Assembly: GCA_902729315.2 (NCBI GenBank)
Contig: LR746273.1
Coordinates: 1,121,001-1,185,000 of the forward strand
Origin: Spirodela intermedia
Lineage: Eukaryota > Streptophyta > Magnoliopsida > Alismatales > Araceae
DNA length: 64,000 nt
Direction: 5' to 3'
Below are positions 61,557-64,000 of this stretch, piece by piece. The position numbers and the translations under genes are program-made. Each line of letters opens with the position of its first letter. Within the stretch, counting starts at the first letter, position 1. Under the pieces are notes generated by a model. The model made no database searches. It worked only from the letters and a program-made list of their open reading frames with translations, and was not told the DNA's origin.

Positions 61557-62626
61557 ATAGCGGTGAGGATATTGCGCCGGTGATAATATGGGTTCCTTCA
61601 CCGTCCTTTCGCCTGGCTGGGCGAATCGCATTGTCTGAGCTTTTTTCCCCCCTTTCCTTTTTTCTCTCTTTAGAAGAATCAAGGGGCTAGGAAGTGAGGT
61701 TCGTATACGGGCTCCGAAAAGTTACTTCTGTTTTGGTGCCATTAAGCCCATTAATATTTGATTGGGCCAGAAATAACTCTTTAGCGAGGTTGATGGGCTT
61801 TGTGGAGAAGTCAACGAGGCCCAAGATTATCTGCTTTAGCTCCCCTAAATGCGACGACTCTAAAAGAAAGCCAGCCATTGATGGCGGAGGGGGATCACCG
61901 GAGGACTAAGTGCCACGTGGTGTACACGTCAGCTGGTCTTCATGGGAAGCCCACCCCCGCCATGGGGACACACGGGCGGGAGTCAACGGTCCGGACGTCC
62001 GAGTCGGCGGCGAAGGGGAGGGACAGGAGCGACCGGCGGCTGAGGAGACGAGAATCTATCTGCACTGGTTCATTTTATGCCCTCCATCCGAAGGCACCAA
62101 TCCTCCTCCTCCTCTGGGGAAGCCCGAGCTCAGAGAGACGGTGGTCACGACGGGAGGAGAGCAGGAGAGAAAGAGAAAGCTTTTCCCCTTCTCCGTCTCG
62201 TTCTGATTTTGCACCATTAATCTCAGGTCCAAGAACAGAGAAAGAGGATCAGGAGGAGGGGAGGCTGAAATGGTCCCGCCGAAGGCGTCGTGAGGGCTGC
62301 TGCCAACTGGGTCCCCTCCCAATTTCCATCCCCATATCTCTTCCGGCTCCGCTAGGGCCGCCCTGTCTCTCTCTCTCTCTCTCTCTAGAAAATTTGCCTT
62401 TGCTTTGTCCAATCTGCGCCTAGAGAGAGAGAGCAGATTCCTCTGCCTCACGCTCTCGCCAGCGGAGGCCGATTTGACGGAGCAAGGGAGGGGAAGGAAG
62501 CCCACGGGCCGGGGGAAGAGAAGGAGGGGGGGGGCGGGGGGTGTTCCTTGCTTGGGTATTAAGAAAGCCTCAAGATTGCCGACCGGATTTCTCCGGCCGA
62601 TCGATGCGCCTTTCCCCGTCCCTTTG
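61557..62626. promoter_or_regulatory. Spacer and 5' leader of the CDPK gene
   Basis: Contains the distal T run (61641-61646), GC-rich DNA from 61860, a (CT)n tract (about 62366-62388) and a GA tract (about 62424-62435) in the likely 5' UTR. The CDPK frame is open upstream to 62405 but without an ATG before 62627. Confidence 0.5.
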
Positions 62627-63935
<1,309 letters not shown>

Positions 63936-64000
63936 TGATAAGATAGAAAAAAAAAAGGGGGTATAAATCTGCCATGGGCTGAATGCGATGTGGTTGACTT

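Overview
This is a nuclear segment of a flowering plant. Genes are split by short GT-AG introns, have close angiosperm homologues (U-box PUB62, REVEILLE, IDD zinc finger, type-A response regulator, CDPK), and are separated by AT-rich DNA full of (GA)n/(CT)n microsatellites. The GC-rich third codon positions, compact spacing (about 14 protein genes in 64 kb) and abundance of GA/CT repeats suggest a compact-genome monocot, possibly duckweed-like; that placement is inference only.

Layout, left to right: a U-box protein of the PUB62/63 family (+, 12 exons); a subgroup IVc bHLH factor (-, 4 exons); a 4.3 kb divergent intergenic region; a type-A cytokinin response regulator (+); a DUF3755 protein with a SANT-like N-terminal region (+); a PsbQ-like thylakoid-lumen protein (-), whose stop codon lies 56 bp from the previous one; a CCHC plus Swi3 replication-fork protein (TIPIN homologue, +); an LRR-III receptor pseudokinase (-); a TOM1/TOM3-family membrane protein (+, 11 exons); a CCCH zinc-finger protein of the AtC3H17 type (+). 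After a 6.8 kb gene-poor stretch come an INDETERMINATE-DOMAIN C2H2 factor (+), a REVEILLE MYB-like factor (-), an MTP5-type zinc transporter subunit (-, 10 exons), a conserved single-exon coiled-coil protein of unknown role (+), a tRNA-Ile(AAU), and the 5' half of a calcium-dependent protein kinase cut by the window edge (+).

These genes do not form a pathway; they are ordinary unlinked plant housekeeping and regulatory genes. All exon models were derived by hand from splice signals, and coding lengths sum to whole codons in every complete gene. I see no wholly new system. The most interesting features are: three introns that need a GC donor and a fourth that probably does; a 44-bp near-perfect foldback in a CDPK intron and a 25-bp one in a TOM1 intron; a 50-51 bp minisatellite that starts right after the MTP5 stop codon; a cluster of four G-boxes and seven AGATHY motifs upstream of the response regulator; and a LINE-like relic in the large MTP5 intron.
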